Below are positions 26,169-37,326 of a stretch of DNA of 64,000 nt, one piece after another. The stretch is from Qipengyuania marincola. GTDB taxonomy: Bacteria > Pseudomonadota > Alphaproteobacteria > Sphingomonadales > Sphingomonadaceae. The position numbers were made by a program, and so were the translations under genes. The stretch is from positions 124,001-188,000 of the forward strand of contig NZ_JARULC010000002.1 of the NCBI RefSeq assembly GCF_029688625.1, in the 5' to 3' direction. Position 1 is the stretch's first letter. The number at the start of each line of letters is the position of its first letter. The notes under the pieces were generated by a model that saw only the letters and a program-made list of their open reading frames with translations, was not told where the DNA came from and did not search any database.

Positions 26169-28352
26169 CTATTGGGGCCGGGTAACAGTCACGCTCGGGC
26201 TCGGCGATGGCCGTGGCGGCTGGCGCGATTGCGAGCCCTGACCGGTGCCACCGGTTGCGCGCTCCAGGAAGTCGTCGCCGACCGCCTGCGGTGCGCCATC
26301 GACGCCGCGTCCGGGCTGTTGCGCGGGCGGCTGGCGCTGGCGATCGGCCTCGCCCGGTTGCGGGAATTCATCGCCGAAGGGATCGCGGCGCTCGCCGTCG
26401 CTGCGGCCAGGCTCGATCAGATTGCCCTGTTCGTCGATGAAATAATAATCATCCGGATCGCCCAACAAATATTCGTCGTCCGGTTCCAGTTGCCACTCGG
26501 GCAGTTGCAGATCGGTGTCGAATTCCTCGACCGGACGGTCTTTGACGGCATAGCGCATATATGCGGCGAAGGCGCGCGCAGGGGCAGTGCCGCCCTGCAG
26601 ATCGCCGACCCGGCCATTGTCGTCCCGGCCCATCCACACACCGGTGGTGATCCCGCTGGAGAAGCCGACGAAATAGCCGTCCTTGTTCGAACTGGTCGTG
26701 CCGGTCTTGCCTGCGACGGGACGGCCGATCTGCGCCGCGCGTCCCGTGCCGGTATTGACGGCGGTCTGCAACAGATCGGTGATCCCTGCGGCCACGTAGT
26801 CTGGCACGAGCTGGCTGCGGCGCGCGCGCTCGTGCTGATAGAGCAATTCGCCATCCGCCGTCGTGACCTTGATGATGCCATAGGGTTCGACCGATTCCCC
26901 CTTAGCCGAGATCGCCGCGAAGGCGCGGGTCATATCGAGCAGCCGCACCTCGTTCGAGCCAAGGACCATCGAGGGATAAGTCTGGATCGGCGTGGTGATG
27001 CCGAAGCGCCGCGCCATCGAGGCGACGGTGCCAAAGCCGACCTCGTTCCCGAGCTGCGCGGCGACGGTGTTGATCGAATAGGCAAAGGCAGTCCGCAGAT
27101 CGATCTCGCCCACATTGCGACCGTTCGAATTTCGCGGGCTCCAGCCATCGATCGTCACCGGCGTGTCGACCACGCGGTCACCCGGCGTATAGCCCGCCTC
27201 CAGCGCCGAAAGATAGACGAACAGTTTCCAGCTCGATCCCGGCTGGCGCAGGGCGTCGGTCGCGCGGTTGAAGCTGGTTTCGACGTAGTCGGTTCCACCC
27301 ACGAGGGCGAGAATCGCCCCGTCCCGGTCCATGCTGACGAGCGCGCCCTGCGCGCCGCCGGGCGTGTTCGACTGGATCGCCGCCGTCGCCGCCCGCTGCA
27401 TTCCCACGTCGAGCGTCGTCCAGACCTCGATCGGCTCGTAGGTTTCCGGCAGAAGTAGATCGAGCTGTGGCAGGGCCCAGTCGGTGAAATAGCGCACCGA
27501 ATTCTGCCCCTTTTCCTCTTTCAGGTTCACCGCGGACGGGTCGACCGTAACATCGGGCGGAATGCGCCCCTGTTCTTTCATCAGCCGGAGCACCACACTT
27601 GCCCGGCCGACCGCGGCGTCGACATCGGCGGTCGGAGAATATCGGCTGGGCGCCTTGACCAGACCAGCGATGATCGCCGCCTCCGCCGTACTCAGCGTGG
27701 TCGCCGGATGGCTGAAGAACTTCCGACTGGCGGAATCGATGCCATAGGCGCCGCCGCCGAAATAGACCTTGTTGAGATAGAGCTCGAGGATTTGCTCCTT
27801 CGAGAATTTCGCCTCGAGCGCCATCGCAAGGATCATCTCGCGCGCCTTGCGATCGAGCGAGCGATTGTTGTTCAGGAAGACATTGCGCGCAAGCTGCTGC
27901 GTGATCGTGGATGTCGCGGAAATCCGCTCGTCACCGGTAACCGCTTCATAAACGGCACGGGCCAGGCCGTAAGGATCGATCCCGAAATGCGAATAATACC
28001 GGCGGTCCTCCACCGCGATCATCGCATCCTTCATGACCTGCGGAATCTGTTCGTGCGGCAGCCATTTGCCGAAGCTCGGCCCAAGCTCGACGATCTCGGT
28101 CCCGTCGCGCGCGCGCACGACGATGGTCTGCGCGTTCTGCGTGGCACGCAATTGATAGTAGCTCGGCATGGAACGGGCAGCGAAAGCCACAGCCAACCCC
28201 ACGAAAATCGCGGCGATGAGGGACAGCGCCACGCTCCACAAGGCGATCCGCCGGGCCCAATGACCCACGCGGCCTTGCGGTCTGTCGGCGGCGGCGCGAC
28301 GGGCTCTTTCGCTGCGGGCCGCCTTCGTTCGGCGGCTTCCTCTCTTTTCCAT
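26169..28352 (-). CDS. Class A penicillin-binding protein (PBP1A family)
   Basis: 727 residues. A basic cytoplasmic tail leads to one transmembrane helix (VALSLIAAIFVGLAVAFAA). The GT51 glycosyltransferase has catalytic Glu in AVEDRRYYSHFGIDP and later TITQQLARN and ELYLNKVYFGGGAYG. The transpeptidase has the serine motif GSSWK, SIN (YSINTVAA) and KTGT. It polymerises lipid II and crosslinks peptidoglycan. The C-terminal ~110 residues are Pro/Gln/Asp-rich and low complexity, ending in PPRPSPSPSVTVTRPQ, a probably disordered extension. Confidence 0.93.
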   Translation of the reverse strand: MEKRGSRRTKAARSERARRAAADRPQGRVGHWARRIALWSVALSLIAAIFVGLAVAFAARSMPSYYQLRATQNAQTIVVRARDGTEIVELGPSFGKWLPHEQIPQVMKDAMIAVEDRRYYSHFGIDPYGLARAVYEAVTGDERISATSTITQQLARNVFLNNNRSLDRKAREMILAMALEAKFSKEQILELYLNKVYFGGGAYGIDSASRKFFSHPATTLSTAEAAIIAGLVKAPSRYSPTADVDAAVGRASVVLRLMKEQGRIPPDVTVDPSAVNLKEEKGQNSVRYFTDWALPQLDLLLPETYEPIEVWTTLDVGMQRAATAAIQSNTPGGAQGALVSMDRDGAILALVGGTDYVETSFNRATDALRQPGSSWKLFVYLSALEAGYTPGDRVVDTPVTIDGWSPRNSNGRNVGEIDLRTAFAYSINTVAAQLGNEVGFGTVASMARRFGITTPIQTYPSMVLGSNEVRLLDMTRAFAAISAKGESVEPYGIIKVTTADGELLYQHERARRSQLVPDYVAAGITDLLQTAVNTGTGRAAQIGRPVAGKTGTTSSNKDGYFVGFSSGITTGVWMGRDDNGRVGDLQGGTAPARAFAAYMRYAVKDRPVEEFDTDLQLPEWQLEPDDEYLLGDPDDYYFIDEQGNLIEPGRSDGERRDPFGDEFPQPGEADRQRQPPAQQPGRGVDGAPQAVGDDFLERATGGTGQGSQSRQPPRPSPSPSVTVTRPQ

Positions 28353-28631
28353 CAGTCGCGGGGTGCCCCTTCGCTGTGTCCAGCATCCTGTGCGGCGCTA
28401 TATCGACGCCACCGTTGCATGGCGAGGTCTAACTCAGACTGAACGTAAACGCATCGCCGCTGTGCGCGAAGTCGGGGCAATCGCGCCGAAGTGTTCCACA
28501 GATTCACCAAAACTGTCCCAAAATGGGCACGTTTCGCCTCTTGCCCGTCTGGCGGTTATTGAACGTTAACCATTCTGAACGGAAACGCCACGCGGGGGCG
28601 TCAATGACGCGATATCCGCAGATCGCGACCG

Positions 28632-30415
<1,784 letters not shown>

Positions 30416-30419
<4 letters not shown>

Positions 30420-31018
30420 CTGTTTGCCCGGTCGCTGGCCGAAGGACCGCCTGCGGCAATCGCGCTATTCGCGTGATGCCGCAGGCGTTCGCCCAGCACC
30501 ATGACGCCGATCGTGCGCGCAAGGATCGACGCGTCGAGCCGCGGCGAACGATGTTCGACGTACCACAGATCCAGGGCGATCTTGTCGTCGAGGTCGAGCA
30601 GGGTATTTCCGCTGATTTGGGAATAGCCCGTCAATCCGGGGCGCACTTCACAGCGCCTGCGCCCACGTTCGCCGAGATCGTGGATGGTTTCCGGCAACAA
30701 GGGCCGGGGGCCGATCCAGTTCATTTCGCCCCGCGCCACATTCCACAGGCCCGGCAATTCGTCGAGCCGGGACCGGCGGAGGAACGCCCCGATCGTCGTC
30801 GTCCGCTCGGCATCCGGCAAGAGGTGCCCTGCCTCGTCGCGCGCGTCCCGCATCGAGCGAAACTTGACGAGAGTGAAAGGCACGCCGTGCTGCCCTGAAC
30901 GCGCCTGGCGAAACAGGACTGGGCGGCCCTGTCCGACCAGAATGAAGCCCGCCAGCACTGCCAGCACGGGCGATGCGGCAAGCAGGGCGAGCGCAGCGGT
31001 AATTCGTCCAATGCGCAT
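30416..31018 (-). CDS. Bacterial sugar transferase (initiating phosphoglycosyl transferase)
   Basis: 200 residues, the minimal monotopic PGT core as in PglC. A single N-terminal hydrophobic helix ([20 protein letters not shown]) is followed by the signature FRQARSG and VKFRSM. The catalytic Asp86-Glu87 dyad lies in [10 protein letters not shown], then IGPRPLLPE and [12 protein letters not shown]. It transfers a sugar-1-phosphate from a UDP-sugar to undecaprenyl phosphate, starting EPS repeat-unit synthesis. It lacks the extra multi-helix domain of WbaP/WcaJ. With a 4,6-dehydratase/aminotransferase in the locus, a PglC-like diamino-sugar substrate is possible. Last gene of the BY-kinase operon. 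Confidence 0.9.
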
Positions 31019-31020
31019 GA

Positions 31021-31923
31021 TTACGCGCCCACGGCACGACGTGCTCGGGGCACGTCCTGCAAGACATTTGCGACAATTCTCTCGATAGGTGTTGGTCGAT
31101 AGCCGCAGGCGGCCAGCCTGGAGCAGTCGACCGCAGCATAGCCACTCTCCCCTCCCGGACCCGGATCGGCAGGAATATCCGGAGTAGTCCCGGTCACCTC
31201 GCGTAGCGCGATCGCCTCAAGCTCGCCAAGCGTCACTCGCCGCCCCGACGACAGGTTGAACACGCCGGTCAGGTCCTTCTCGCACGCCAGAAGGAGCCCT
31301 GCGACCACATCGGCGAGCGCTACGAAATCAGCGCCATAGGAAGGCGACTGGATGCCCGCCGGCTCGCCCAGCGCTACGTTACGCACGATGCGCCCCACGA
31401 TATCGTCGCCGGTCTGCACCACGCTTGAAATTCGCATGGTCGCATGGGCGATGCCAGCCGCCCTGCAACGCTCCGCCGCAAAAAATTCCTGCGCCGCTTT
31501 CGATCCGAGGTAGAGCGACCGGCGATCGGCGCGTAAGGCACTTCCCTCGTCCGCTGTGCCGGTAGCCGGATCGTAAAGATTGGCCGTCGATGCCATGACC
31601 AGATGGGCAACGCCCGCTTCTGCCATGGCCGCGACAAGGGCGCCGGTGCCCAGCACGTTGACTTGCCACAGGCGCTCAGCCTCGGCCCGGTCCTGCGGGT
31701 CGACGATGACGGCTGCGGCGAGATGCACCACCGTATCGACATCGCGCAGGGCCCGCGGGTCGCAGCAGGGGTCGTTCAGAAGATCGATGGACGCGGTTGA
31801 GAGGTCGAAATCTCTGTCGCGTCCATTCCTGACCAGCGGCAGGACGTGGTGCCCCTTGGCGCGAGCGGCCGCGATAAAGGCCCTTCCGATAATGCCGGTG
31901 GCACCGGTGACCGCAATCCGCAT
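31021..31923 (-). CDS. NAD-dependent epimerase/dehydratase (extended SDR)
   Basis: 300 residues. The nucleotide-binding motif is TGATGIIGRAF at the N-terminus, and the catalytic Tyr-x3-Lys is in LYLGSKAAQEF with an upstream MASTANLYD Ser. It probably epimerises or reduces a nucleotide sugar for the EPS repeat unit; the specific reaction cannot be told. The ATG overlaps the ATP-grasp stop by one base (TGATG), and the sugar transferase starts two bases after its stop, so it is tightly coupled in the operon. Confidence 0.85.
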   Translation of the reverse strand: MRIAVTGATGIIGRAFIAAARAKGHHVLPLVRNGRDRDFDLSTASIDLLNDPCCDPRALRDVDTVVHLAAAVIVDPQDRAEAERLWQVNVLGTGALVAAMAEAGVAHLVMASTANLYDPATGTADEGSALRADRRSLYLGSKAAQEFFAAERCRAAGIAHATMRISSVVQTGDDIVGRIVRNVALGEPAGIQSPSYGADFVALADVVAGLLLACEKDLTGVFNLSSGRRVTLGELEAIALREVTGTTPDIPADPGPGGESGYAAVDCSRLAACGYRPTPIERIVANVLQDVPRARRAVGA

Positions 31924-32918
31924 CAGCCCGCCGCCCTCAGGCGCTCAACGGCATCGTTGGTCACCAGCTGTTCCTCGAGATAGCGCAACACGATGCCTTG
32001 GGTAATATCGGGCTGTTCGACCGGTTGACCGTCGAGGAGATGGCGAAGCGCCATGTCGACCTCGTTGAAGCCCAGCAGCGCACGCATCGGCGTTGTGCCC
32101 GAAAAACGCGCGTTGATCTCGAACAGCTTGAATTCGCCGCTGGCGTGCCGGCGGAACTGGAAATTCGCGGGGCCATGGGGTTTCAGCGCTTCGCCGACAC
32201 GGCGAACATAGTCCTCGCAGTCCGGGAAGTCGCCTGAGAAGGCGCGATAGGTATTGCCGTCGCGCAAGTCGCGGCGAAGGACGATCTGAGCCTTAACCCC
32301 GCCGTCGAAATAGAGGACGCCGGCAGTGTATTCCTCATCCTCGGGGCCGGCATATTGCTGGACGATCTGATCGGTTCCCGGGACGATGGCGGCATCGAGG
32401 CTCGCGCGATCGCGAACGAGAGAGACACCCACCGAGCGCGCACCCCGGCGCGGCTTCACGATGAGCGGGAAGCCGCAATTCTCGACCAGCGCATCCACCG
32501 CCGCCCGGTCGTCTGCAAGAGCTGTCTCCGGGTAAGGCAGGCCGTTGGCACGCAACCATTCGGCGGTCTGGTACTTGTCGTCTGCGATTTCGATTATCTC
32601 GGGCGAGCTTACCAGGATCTGCGTGTCGAAACGCTGCTCCCACTCAGCCCGCCGCTCGGCGAAGATGGCGAGTTCGACGTCGGTGCCCACGAGCACCGCG
32701 GCGGGCCTCACCTGATCGAGCGCCTGCTCGACCCGGGCGGCATAGCTTGCGTCGTTCGCCATCGGCAGCAGACCGGCATGGCTGGTCCAGTGCAAGCCGA
32801 CAGACAAAGGATTGGGATCGAAGGAGTGCACGCTGTATCGATCGCCCGCCTGCGCGAGCGACTTGAGGATGCCCTGACCGAGCACGGCCCCGGCGCCGGT
32901 GACGAGAATCCTCGTCAT
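31923..32918 (-). CDS. ATP-grasp domain ligase in EPS operon
   Basis: 331 residues with a pre-ATP-grasp Rossmann-like N-domain (RILVTGAGAVLGQGILKSLA) and an ATP-grasp fold. Landmarks are FPLIVKPRRGARSVGVSLV for the phosphate-binding Lys/loop and FKLFEINARFSGTTPMR for the Mg-binding Glu/Asn. It resembles carbamoyl-phosphate-synthase-like ATP-grasp proteins found in surface polysaccharide clusters, which are thought to ligate an amine or amino acid to a carboxylate. The substrate here is unknown; an amide substituent on a uronic acid is one option. Four-base overlap with the phosphoesterase upstream. Confidence 0.82.
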   Translation of the reverse strand: MTRILVTGAGAVLGQGILKSLAQAGDRYSVHSFDPNPLSVGLHWTSHAGLLPMANDASYAARVEQALDQVRPAAVLVGTDVELAIFAERRAEWEQRFDTQILVSSPEIIEIADDKYQTAEWLRANGLPYPETALADDRAAVDALVENCGFPLIVKPRRGARSVGVSLVRDRASLDAAIVPGTDQIVQQYAGPEDEEYTAGVLYFDGGVKAQIVLRRDLRDGNTYRAFSGDFPDCEDYVRRVGEALKPHGPANFQFRRHASGEFKLFEINARFSGTTPMRALLGFNEVDMALRHLLDGQPVEQPDITQGIVLRYLEEQLVTNDAVERLRAAG

Positions 32919-33640
32919 AGGTAGAAGCCGCAGAGCTTGGTCTTTGTCTCGTGCGATAGGTTGGGCACCATCCGGATCTGTTCACGCAGGCGCTCGCGAT
33001 CGAACGGGATCGAGCGGGTCTGGATATCGATCTCTGCCTCGCTGATCTCGACCAGGGTCCAGGAGGTTCGGCGAAAGCCTTTGCGACGTGGCTGCCCGGT
33101 CGAATCGACGATGTGGACCAGCGTGCCGAGGTCATCGCGATAGGTCGCCTCGCGATGGAGATGGCCGAAAATGCCGGCACGGAAACCACGCTCGCGTAGC
33201 ACTCGCGCAGCTTCGGCCAGCAATTCGGGCGAGGACAGATATGTCCAATTCCCGAAGCCGAACGGATTGGCATGGGCGAGCAACAGACCGTCCCACGCCC
33301 ATTCCTGAATGGTTTCCAGCCGCCGGGGCCACTTCTCGCCAAGCTGCGACCAGGTCCATTGCGCGGACTCCATGATCCATTCCGGCAGGCGATCGTAATA
33401 GGCCGAACAGCTGCTTTCGAGATCGAGGTAGAGTTTGTCGTGATTGCCCGCGATGAGCAGCGCATCATCGCGTTCCACCGCTTCGATCGCAAGGTCGGCA
33501 CATTCGACCGGATCCACCCCGTAGGTGAAGAGATCGCCGAGGATGACCATCTGGTCGAACCCGACGCATCGCGCATCCTCCAGCGCGCTGCGAAAAGTAT
33601 CGGCTACCGAATGGACGTCGCTGATGACGGCTATGCGCAT
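32915..33640 (-). CDS. Metallophosphoesterase
   Basis: 241 residues from ATG 33640. Calcineurin-like motifs appear in order: DVHS (SDVHSVADTF), GDLFTYG, GNHDKLYLD and GHLHRE. These ligate a di-metal centre that hydrolyses phosphoesters. The sequence is of the small-phosphatase type rather than LpxH. In the operon it lies 19 bases after the BY-kinase and overlaps the ATP-grasp gene by four bases. Whether it removes a phosphate during sugar-precursor synthesis or acts in signalling is not clear. Confidence 0.85.
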   Translation of the reverse strand: MRIAVISDVHSVADTFRSALEDARCVGFDQMVILGDLFTYGVDPVECADLAIEAVERDDALLIAGNHDKLYLDLESSCSAYYDRLPEWIMESAQWTWSQLGEKWPRRLETIQEWAWDGLLLAHANPFGFGNWTYLSSPELLAEAARVLRERGFRAGIFGHLHREATYRDDLGTLVHIVDSTGQPRRKGFRRTSWTLVEISEAEIDIQTRSIPFDRERLREQIRMVPNLSHETKTKLCGFYL

Positions 33641-33659
33641 GGATTTGCCCCCCGTGCCC

Positions 33660-36041
33660 TTACGTCGCGTAGCGGCCATAGCCGCGGCCCATGCCGAAAG
33701 CGCGTGATACCCGTGTCTTCCAGCTCGGGCGCAGCGGATGCTCGCCGCTGAAGTAGGAAGCCGATTCCTGATAGAACTGGACCGAGTCCCCGTAACGGCG
33801 ACGGGCGTGCTCGGCGTAATCAACCTGATCGAAGACGCAGCCTGCGATCCGCCCGGAGCCCAGCATTTCAAGCGTGGCGCGCATCTGGTCGATCGTGGTG
33901 TGGCCCCATCGCGCAACCACCAGCGCATCATCGGTATAGTCGCACATCGAACGCGCATCGCGCACCGCGAGCGTTGCCGGAGCATTGACGACCACGAGAT
34001 CGTAGCGATCCTTCAACTCGTCGATCAGCCGCTGGAAGCGCGAAGAGCCGAGCACGGCCGACGGTTCCTCGACCGGCTTGGAAGCGCTGATCAGCGCGAA
34101 CCGGTTGAGGCGTTCGTCGGCTTCCGATTGATCGACGAGCTCGCGGCTCCCGGTTTCGCCGAATTCCCCGACATCGCTCTCGTCGTCGAACTCGCGGGTT
34201 GCGGGAGTCGGCCCGGAAATGGACTTAACGTCGACATCGCCATGCACGAGATCCATCAGCTCGGGCGCGTTGATATCCTGCTGGATGCGCTGAAGAATGC
34301 CCGAACGCCGTAGATCGAGGTCGAGCACGACGGCACGCTTGCCCATCGCAACCGCCGCCGCGGCGAGGGTGAGGGCGACCACCGACTTGCCGTCGCCCGG
34401 CAGGGGCGAGGTGATGAGGATGCTCTGCGACGCAGATCCCGGCCGCAACGCGCGGGTCTCGGAATAGATCGAGCGCGCGACTTCCGCGAACAGCGATTGT
34501 GGTTCGGCGAAGACGGGGCTCTCGCGCAGCTTCTCGCTGACCCCGTTTTCCAGCATCGGCAGCATGCCGAGCGTCGGCAGGCCGAAATACTTGCTGATCT
34601 GGCGCACGGTCCGCAGCCGGTCGTCCAGCATCTCGATCGTGAAGGCGAGGAAGATGCCGAGGATCCCGGAGCCGAGCAGCGCGATCAGGGTGAACTTGAG
34701 CGGTGACGGCGAAACCGGCTCGCGGTTCTCTACCGCCGGCGAAATGATGCTGGAGCTCACACCCTGCACCATTTTTTCCGACCGGACCCGAGTGATCCTT
34801 TCGCTGATTTCCGACACGGCGGCAGCCGCCGCGATCGCCTCGTTCTCGAGCTGGCTGAGCAGCGGCGAATTCTGCACGTTGCGATAGGCATCAGCAGTCA
34901 GGCGCGAGACAACGGCCTGGAGCTGACCAGCGCGGGCGGCATCGCCCGATGCCTGGGCACGTGCAGTTTCGCGCATGCGGGCGCTTTCCGCAGCCGCAAC
35001 CTGCTGTGCCGCGGCGCGCGCCTGGCGCTGTTCGCGGGCCAGCGCGGACTGGACGCTCGACAATTCGCTCTGCACCCGGGCCAGCTCGGGATAACCGGGA
35101 CCGTAAGTCTGGCTGAGCCGCGCGACATTGGCGGAGAGCTCGGCTTCCTGCCGCTGCAGGTTCTGAACCGCTGCATTGGTTGCGTCGGCCGTCGAGCGCA
35201 TCGACGCCGCACGCGCCATGCCGGCGCTCTGTGCGGCCGAACCTGCACCCAGCGCGCTGGCGGATGCAGCTTCGGTGAAGATGCGATTGAGCTGCGCGAG
35301 ATCTTCTGCCCCGCCGGAGCCCACAAGCATGCGGTTATTCACCCGGAATTCGGCCAGCTCCTCGGCGCTCTTGCGCGCGGCTTCCATGCGGTCGGAGCGC
35401 TCGGCCTCGAGCTCTTCAATCAGTGCCTCGCGGCGACGCTCGTTCTTGCGTCCCTTCATCTGGCGCACCGCCTCGGGGAAGGCATTCGCAATCTTTGCCG
35501 AAAGCTCGGGCGAGCGCGAGGTGACCGTGATGTTGATGAGGTCGGAACCGTCTTCCGCCTGGACGCGCGTCATTTCGAGCAGCTGCGAAGTGGCGGCGTT
35601 GATGCGAGTGCGATCGTCGGCCGGGACTTCGCCGCCCATCTCGCGAACGAAAGCCGGATCGTTGGTGAGGTCCAAATCGGTAACGACCCGTTCGGCCGAA
35701 CTGCGCGAGCGATAGAGCTTCACCTCGTTGGCGATGCGCTGGACATTGCGGGCGAGAACGTCAGCCTGATTGGTGCCGAGATCGTCGATCAGCTCGACCT
35801 GCACGTTCACGCTGGAACGGTAGAGATTGGGTGAGAGCACCTGCCAGACCAGCGTGCCCAGCGTGACGGCCGCAATGAGCGACAGGATGATGACCTTGTG
35901 GCGCAGAATGACCCTGACGAGGTCCCGCAGCCCCACCTGTTCGCTGCCGTCGGCGCCACTGGGTGCGTAGATCGCTCCCGGATAGTCGTCATAATTGGCA
36001 GGAACTGCGCCATGCGGGTTGGGTACGGCGAGATTGTTCAC
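33660..36041 (-). CDS. Wzz/BY-kinase: polysaccharide co-polymerase with tyrosine autokinase
   Basis: 793 residues from GTG 36041 (GGAGAG upstream). The Wzz domain has TM1 near residues 47-66, a long periplasmic coiled coil (residues ~200-430) and TM2 at ~450-470. The cytoplasmic BY-kinase has Walker A PLPGDGKS (residues 546-553) and Walker A' VVLDLDLRRS (571-580). Walker B reads DLVVVNAPA with Asn686 where the family usually has Asp. A C-terminal tyrosine cluster (Y742, 750, 757, 763, 788, 791) fits autophosphorylation. It controls chain length and export with the Wza-like protein at 46102. First gene of a five-gene operon ending with the sugar transferase. Confidence 0.9.
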   Translation of the reverse strand: MNNLAVPNPHGAVPANYDDYPGAIYAPSGADGSEQVGLRDLVRVILRHKVIILSLIAAVTLGTLVWQVLSPNLYRSSVNVQVELIDDLGTNQADVLARNVQRIANEVKLYRSRSSAERVVTDLDLTNDPAFVREMGGEVPADDRTRINAATSQLLEMTRVQAEDGSDLINITVTSRSPELSAKIANAFPEAVRQMKGRKNERRREALIEELEAERSDRMEAARKSAEELAEFRVNNRMLVGSGGAEDLAQLNRIFTEAASASALGAGSAAQSAGMARAASMRSTADATNAAVQNLQRQEAELSANVARLSQTYGPGYPELARVQSELSSVQSALAREQRQARAAAQQVAAAESARMRETARAQASGDAARAGQLQAVVSRLTADAYRNVQNSPLLSQLENEAIAAAAAVSEISERITRVRSEKMVQGVSSSIISPAVENREPVSPSPLKFTLIALLGSGILGIFLAFTIEMLDDRLRTVRQISKYFGLPTLGMLPMLENGVSEKLRESPVFAEPQSLFAEVARSIYSETRALRPGSASQSILITSPLPGDGKSVVALTLAAAAVAMGKRAVVLDLDLRRSGILQRIQQDINAPELMDLVHGDVDVKSISGPTPATREFDDESDVGEFGETGSRELVDQSEADERLNRFALISASKPVEEPSAVLGSSRFQRLIDELKDRYDLVVVNAPATLAVRDARSMCDYTDDALVVARWGHTTIDQMRATLEMLGSGRIAGCVFDQVDYAEHARRRYGDSVQFYQESASYFSGEHPLRPSWKTRVSRAFGMGRGYGRYAT

Positions 36042-36225
36042 GTCTGCTCTCCACACTTCGGACCACGGCGGCCGGATGGCCCGGCGGATTTGGCGGCAGC
36101 ACACGAAAGCGCCGCAGCCGGTTTGGTCACGAGGGCGAAGCTAACAAAAACACCCGCGTCGATGGCCGACTATTGCGGAGCGCGCGCTCACCTATTCTGG
36201 CTAATCCTTTTGGCGCATCTCGCGC

Positions 36226-37326
36226 TCAGGCGGCATGCCCGGTGATCTCGCGATACATCTGGAGATGCTTTTGCGCGGTGGCCTCCACCGAATATTCGCG
36301 ACTCCGCGCCAGAGCATTGCCGGACATGGTGCGGTAGGCAGCGGGGTCGGAAAGGACCCGTTCGAGCATGAGCGCGAAATCCTGGGGATCGTCGAGGCTT
36401 GCGCGAAAGCCGTTGTACCCCTCGTCGACCAGTTCCCGGTTGCCCGGCGCATCGCTGGCGATGATCGGGAGGCCGGACGCCATGGCTTCCAGCAGGGTGA
36501 GCGGCATGCCCTCGTAGAGCGAGGTATTGAGGTAGAGATCGGCATCGCGCATGCGCGCCGGAACGTCCGACCGCTCGCCCAGGAATACCACCGTTTCGGT
36601 CAGCCCCTCTTTCGCGACCTTCTCTCGCATGGCGAACAGATCCTCACCGCCCCCTACCACTTGGAAAACCGGCATTGTGTCCCCGCGAAAGATGGCGCGA
36701 CACTGTTTCGCAATCTCCAGTACGAGGCCGTAATTCTTCTGTCCCGAAATCGCGCCAACCGAGAGGACTATCGGCTTTTCCGCACGGGGCTTGTCCCGCT
36801 GCAGCCCGCCGGCGAAATTGCGGCCGGCGCAATTGGCGATGGGGACGATCGGTTTTCCGACGTGACGGGTCAGAATGCCTTCGACATCACGGCCAATCGC
36901 GACGTAAGCGTCGGTCATTCGGTCGAAGGCGCGAAACAGGATCGGCGGAAACCCGATGCGCGTGTTGTGATGGGTAAACGCGACCCGCGCAGAGTTTCGG
37001 GCCAGCGCAAGCAGCGGCAGAGCACGCGCTGTATGAGCGTGGACGACATCGGGACGGAAGTCCTGCAGCAGCGACCGCATCCTGCTGCGTCCCTCGAAGG
37101 GATTGCGCGCCGCAGACAGGCCGAGCGATGCGAAGCGAACCCCGGCACGCTCGAATTCCTGTTGCATACGCGCTTCGGTCTCGGCCGAATTGCCCACGCT
37201 TTCCGCATCGGTCAGCGCGATCACCAGCACCTCGTGTCCCTGCGCTGTGAACTCTTCCGACAGAGCCTTCACGAGGATCTCCGCGCCACCCGTCGTCAGG
37301 CTGGTGATGACGGCGGCGATCCTCAT
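36226..37326 (-). CDS. GT4-family glycosyltransferase (EPS)
   Basis: 366 residues from ATG 37326, which overlaps the sulfotransferase stop by four bases. It has GT-B fold signs: TSLTTGGAEILVKALSEE acceptor-side loop, VVHAHTARALPLL, and the C-terminal nucleotide-sugar segment with SLYEGMPLTLLEAMASGLPII (EX7E). It should transfer one sugar of the EPS repeat unit on the cytoplasmic side. Acceptor and donor are not predictable. Last gene of the wzy-wzx-GT-sulfotransferase-GT operon. Confidence 0.88.
   Translation of the reverse strand: MRIAAVITSLTTGGAEILVKALSEEFTAQGHEVLVIALTDAESVGNSAETEARMQQEFERAGVRFASLGLSAARNPFEGRSRMRSLLQDFRPDVVHAHTARALPLLALARNSARVAFTHHNTRIGFPPILFRAFDRMTDAYVAIGRDVEGILTRHVGKPIVPIANCAGRNFAGGLQRDKPRAEKPIVLSVGAISGQKNYGLVLEIAKQCRAIFRGDTMPVFQVVGGGEDLFAMREKVAKEGLTETVVFLGERSDVPARMRDADLYLNTSLYEGMPLTLLEAMASGLPIIASDAPGNRELVDEGYNGFRASLDDPQDFALMLERVLSDPAAYRTMSGNALARSREYSVEATAQKHLQMYREITGHAA

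Noticed and set aside
26172-27458. 428-codon plus-strand frame over the PBP gene
   Set aside because: Antisense shadow; the opposite strand has SxxK, SxN and KTG in order.
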